Of a DNA stretch of 64,000 nt, positions 61,862 through 64,000 are shown piece after piece. Origin of the DNA: Allobosea sp. (GTDB lineage Bacteria; Pseudomonadota; Alphaproteobacteria; Rhizobiales; Kaistiaceae); the NCBI GenBank assembly GCA_017307955.1, contig JAFKFV010000010.1, forward strand, positions 1 to 64,000. Direction: 5' to 3'. Position 1 is the stretch's first letter. Each line of letters opens with the position of its first letter. The notes beneath the pieces were generated by a model. That model did no database searches. It worked only from the letters and a program-made list of their open reading frames with translations, and was not told where the DNA came from. A program made the position numbers and the translations under genes.

Positions 61862-62275
61862 ATGATGGCACGTCTTTCAGATGAGCGGGAGCCCATGCAT
61901 ACGGGCTCCTGCCTTTGCGGTGCCGTGCGGTTCGAGGTTGCCGGCGAGTTGCCGGAGGCGTCGGCCTGTCACTGCTCGAAATGCCGGAAGCACACCGGTC
62001 ACTTCGAGGCCGGCGTCGATCTCCCGCGATCACGCGTCACGATTTCCGGCGGGGATCGGCTGAGCTGGTATCACTCGTCCGAGAAAGTCCGGCGCGGCTT
62101 CTGCTCGGTCTGCGGCTCCTCGCTGTTCTTCGATCCCATCCATCTCGACTGGATCGGCATCATGATGGGCGCCTTCGACGGACCGACACACACGCGCATC
62201 GGGCTGCATATCTTCGTCGCCGACAAGGGCGACTATTACGAGCTCGCCGACGGCGTTCCACAGAACCAGCAATAG
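61862..62275 (+). CDS. GFA/CENP-V-family zinc protein
   Basis: The 137-residue protein is of the glutathione-dependent formaldehyde-activating (GFA) fold. The zinc-site cysteines are in GSCLCGAVRFEV, ACHCSKCRKHTGHF and RGFCSVCGSSLFF, all seven in family positions. Family members include Gfa, which helps formaldehyde combine with glutathione, but most homologues have untested function. The ATG at 61862 follows GGGAG with a short spacer. The conserved domain really begins at MHTGSCLCG (residue 10 or so). No glutathione-formaldehyde dehydrogenase gene is nearby. Confidence 0.87.
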   Translation: MMARLSDEREPMHTGSCLCGAVRFEVAGELPEASACHCSKCRKHTGHFEAGVDLPRSRVTISGGDRLSWYHSSEKVRRGFCSVCGSSLFFDPIHLDWIGIMMGAFDGPTHTRIGLHIFVADKGDYYELADGVPQNQQ

Positions 62276-62378
62276 CGGCGGTCCAGCACCGGAGCGCGGA
62301 AACCAAAGCGCTGCTTCGGACGTATGGTCAGGCGAGGCGGTCCACGGTGGGCGCGCTGGATTTGCCGGGAAATCGACG

Positions 62379-63077
62379 ATGCGCATGCCATACCGGACCG
62401 CCGCCGCCGACCGGGCTGCGCGTTTGGCGGCCCTCTGCTGGCTCGCGACGGCGCTTTCCTACTTCGTCGCGGAGACGATCGCGGCGGCGGCTTTCCGCGG
62501 CTACAGCTTCACGACGCATATGATCAGCGATCTCGGGATCCCCTACCCGACCGTCGTCGACGGTCGGACGATCGACTCTCCGCTGGCCGTCGTCATGAAT
62601 GCCGGCTTTGTGGTGCAGGCGCTCTTCTTCGCCTCGGCAGCGCTTGTCGTGGGTCGTGCGCTGGAAAGACGCGGACCGGCCTATGCCGTGTTCCTCGCCG
62701 CGGCGCTGGCCGATGCGCTGGGACTGGTGCTGCTCGCGCTCTTTCACAGCGGCGCGCGCGAGATCGCCGACGGCACCTTCGTCTGGCACATGCTCGGCGC
62801 CACGCTGTCGATCCTCGGCGGCAACCTCGTCGCGATCTCGTCCGGCTTCGCGCTGGCGCCGCTCGGAATGCTGCGCTTCTACCGTCCGGCGGGAATTACG
62901 CTCGGGCTGTTCGGGATCGGCGGCATCCTGTTCCTGGTCGCCGGCCCAGGCTGGTTCCCGGCCGGCGCCGTCGAGCGGGCGAGCGTCTACACGATCACGG
63001 TCTGGGAACTCATGACCGCCACGCTTCTGTTGTCGCAGCGCGGCGGCAAGCTCTCCGCCGCAAAGGGCAGGGCCTAG
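62379..63077 (+). CDS. DUF998-family membrane protein
   Basis: The 232-residue protein has about six membrane spans. It shows the DUF998 pattern FTTHMISDLGIPYPTVVDGR near residue 45, and later segments such as LVLLALFHSGAREIADGTF, then WHMLGATLSILGGNLVAI. The short polar HMISDLG motif after the first span is the hallmark. Function is unknown in this family. Its TAG stop shares CTAG with the stop of the opposite-strand gene, so the two 3' ends overlap by four bases. Confidence 0.85.
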   Translation: MRMPYRTAAADRAARLAALCWLATALSYFVAETIAAAAFRGYSFTTHMISDLGIPYPTVVDGRTIDSPLAVVMNAGFVVQALFFASAALVVGRALERRGPAYAVFLAAALADALGLVLLALFHSGAREIADGTFVWHMLGATLSILGGNLVAISSGFALAPLGMLRFYRPAGITLGLFGIGGILFLVAGPGWFPAGAVERASVYTITVWELMTATLLLSQRGGKLSAAKGRA

Positions 63078-63724
63078 AAAGTCACGTCCCGGACGCTCTG
63101 GACGAGACCGCCCACGGCAGCGCCGGATATCGTCCAGGCCGATCCGACCAGCGCGGCGCTGCCTTCGACAACCGCCTGGCTTCCCTGGACCACGGCCTGG
63201 CCACCGCGCATCAGCAGGCCCGGGCGACCGCCCTCGCCTGCCCCGATCGGCATCGGCGGCACCGGGCCTTCGGGTTCCACGGACGCCAGCATCAGCGGCG
63301 CCTCGTCGGCGACCGCCTGAGGCGCCGCTACGGGCGGCGCCGGATCGTCAGCGAGCTTGCGCGGCATGCATTCGAGGCACGGCCGCGGCTGCGGCTTCGG
63401 CGGGATGGGAACGGCGACGGCGACTGGTGGTGCGGCCGGAGCGACGACCGGTGCGACCGGCGCCGGGCGCGTGGCGACCGGAGCCGCCGGTAGCGCCGGC
63501 TCGATGAGGCCCGCGATGCGGTCCGGCATGCCGGCCGGACGCGCGCCGAAGGAGACGACGAGCGTCGGTTCGTCCGCATTCCGTGAGAAGACTTCCGGCG
63601 CCAGGATGGCGCTCCCGAAGGCAGCGGCGCCGAGCGCGACCGCGACGGCGGCGCCATAGAGGGCGACAGCCGCCGGCTGCACCGTCCCGCGTCTGTTGCT
63701 TCCCAATCCCTTGCCAAGCTGCAT
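63074..63724 (-). CDS. membrane-anchored proline-rich protein of unknown function
   Basis: The 216-residue protein has a short basic N-terminus, one membrane span (about residues 18-44, AVALYGAAVAVALGAAAFGS), a Pro/Ala/Val-rich linker (about residues 75-120) containing one CLEC motif, and a Gly/Val-rich end with short VVxGSxAxV-type repeats. I recognise no family. Low-complexity composition means it could be exported or a scaffold. Coding is supported by a proper start, absence of in-frame stops and the adjoining stop-codon arrangement, but a spurious frame is not ruled out. Confidence 0.6.
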   Translation of the reverse strand: MQLGKGLGSNRRGTVQPAAVALYGAAVAVALGAAAFGSAILAPEVFSRNADEPTLVVSFGARPAGMPDRIAGLIEPALPAAPVATRPAPVAPVVAPAAPPVAVAVPIPPKPQPRPCLECMPRKLADDPAPPVAAPQAVADEAPLMLASVEPEGPVPPMPIGAGEGGRPGLLMRGGQAVVQGSQAVVEGSAALVGSAWTISGAAVGGLVQSVRDVTF

Positions 63725-63956
63725 GATTCACCCCGAATCCAGATCGATGCTGGCAGGCTCCCATGCCTTTCGGGCCGCTTGCGGCCGCCAAGACGGCGCG
63801 ATTGCGTCATTTGTAACGCTTGATTGCGGCGGCTACGGCAGGCGGCCGGACAAGATTCCGACTGTCGGAAGGCGCGTCATATGGTAATACCATTGCCGCA
63901 ATCCGGGAGGCGGGGCCGCCTCGCCGGCAAAGACCCTGCCCTTCGGAGGAAATGCC
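63725..63956. other. gap before the truncated final gene
   Basis: This 232-base gap holds no convincing gene. A short + strand frame at 63696-63887 has no motifs. The notable elements are the palindrome at 63881-63893 and the GGAGGAAA ribosome site before the TTG at 63957. Confidence 0.5.
63881..63893. promoter_or_regulatory. GntR-type palindrome, likely operator of the final gene
   Basis: ATGGTAATACCAT is a perfect palindrome with one central base. It fits the TGGT-N3-ACCA form used by FadR-subfamily GntR regulators, including hexuronate and lactate regulators. It lies 64 bases before the start of the truncated gene, a normal operator position. The regulator itself is not seen nearby. Confidence 0.5.
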
Positions 63957-64000
63957 TTGGCCTATAGTGAACATCCGCGCCCGCAATTCGAGCGCGAACG
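63957..64000 (+). CDS. 5' end of a gene cut by the window edge
   Basis: A strong ribosome site (GGAGGAAA) is followed seven bases later by TTG and an open frame LAYSEHPRPQFERE reaching the last base. The nearby ATG at 63953 is in a frame that stops after five codons, so TTG is the likely start. Only fourteen codons are visible, too few to name a family. Control by the palindrome 64 bases upstream is likely. Confidence 0.45.
   Translation, partial: MAYSEHPRPQFERE

Overview
The window is high-GC DNA with dense, short-gapped operons. It reads as a chromosomal segment of an alphaproteobacterium, most likely a Hyphomicrobiales (Rhizobiales) member. The evidence is the pyruvate dehydrogenase operon with a lipoyl domain on E1-beta preceded by a septum-formation-initiator gene, the sdhE-mfd pair, a phosphatidylcholine synthase, an IalB-family protein, and C/G-rich palindromic intergenic repeats. 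The genus cannot be fixed from sequence reading alone. I saw no tRNA, rRNA, insertion sequence, phage gene or CRISPR array.

Positions 1-15,900 hold a cell-surface polysaccharide locus. On the + strand are the end of a UDP-glucose dehydrogenase gene and a Wzy-like polymerase. Facing them is a long minus-strand operon, read from about 15,840 down to 2,022. It encodes a CBS-NeuB-SAF-TIM-barrel fusion, a NeuA-type cytidylyltransferase, a hexapeptide acetyltransferase, a Wzx-like flippase, a GT-B-like protein, a GT2, a Tat-exported beta-helix protein, a WcaF-like acetyltransferase, a GT4, an MBOAT O-acyltransferase and its SGNH-like partner. Several starts overlap the previous stop by 4 or 8 bases. 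Together they suggest a secreted, O-acylated polysaccharide containing a nonulosonic acid (sialic-acid-like sugar).

Positions 16,200-36,350 are mostly housekeeping: a DEAD-box RNA helicase, the division protein, pdhA-pdhB-pdhC, a DUF465 gene, lpdA, an ArsC-like reductase, sdhE, mfd, an oligopeptide-type binding protein, an IalB-family protein, hspQ, a UbiH-like monooxygenase coupled to two YeeE/YedE membrane proteins, pcs and terC.

Positions 36,500-39,930 carry two tandem MFS transporters and a quinone oxidoreductase. Positions 40,065-54,340 are a purine salvage and catabolism block: 5-hydroxyisourate hydrolase, xdhA-xdhB-xdhC, a four-gene BMP-type nucleoside/purine ABC importer, the urate hydroxylase PuuD with a cytochrome c tail, OHCU decarboxylase, an allantoate-amidohydrolase-like enzyme and a second M20 peptidase-family hydrolase. 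The set takes up purines and can carry hypoxanthine/xanthine through urate to allantoin. No allantoinase gene lies in the window.

Positions 54,385-64,000 hold a type III polyketide synthase coupled to an ICMT-like methyltransferase, a TPR protein, an ECF sigma/anti-sigma pair, rimO, a PPK2 kinase, an EEP-family hydrolase, a GFA-family protein, a DUF998 membrane protein, a proline-rich membrane-anchored protein, and the first codons of a gene that runs off the end behind a GntR-like palindrome. The strongest candidates for new biology are the nonulosonate locus, with its four-module fusion and unassigned GT-B-like protein, and the polyketide synthase/methyltransferase pair.
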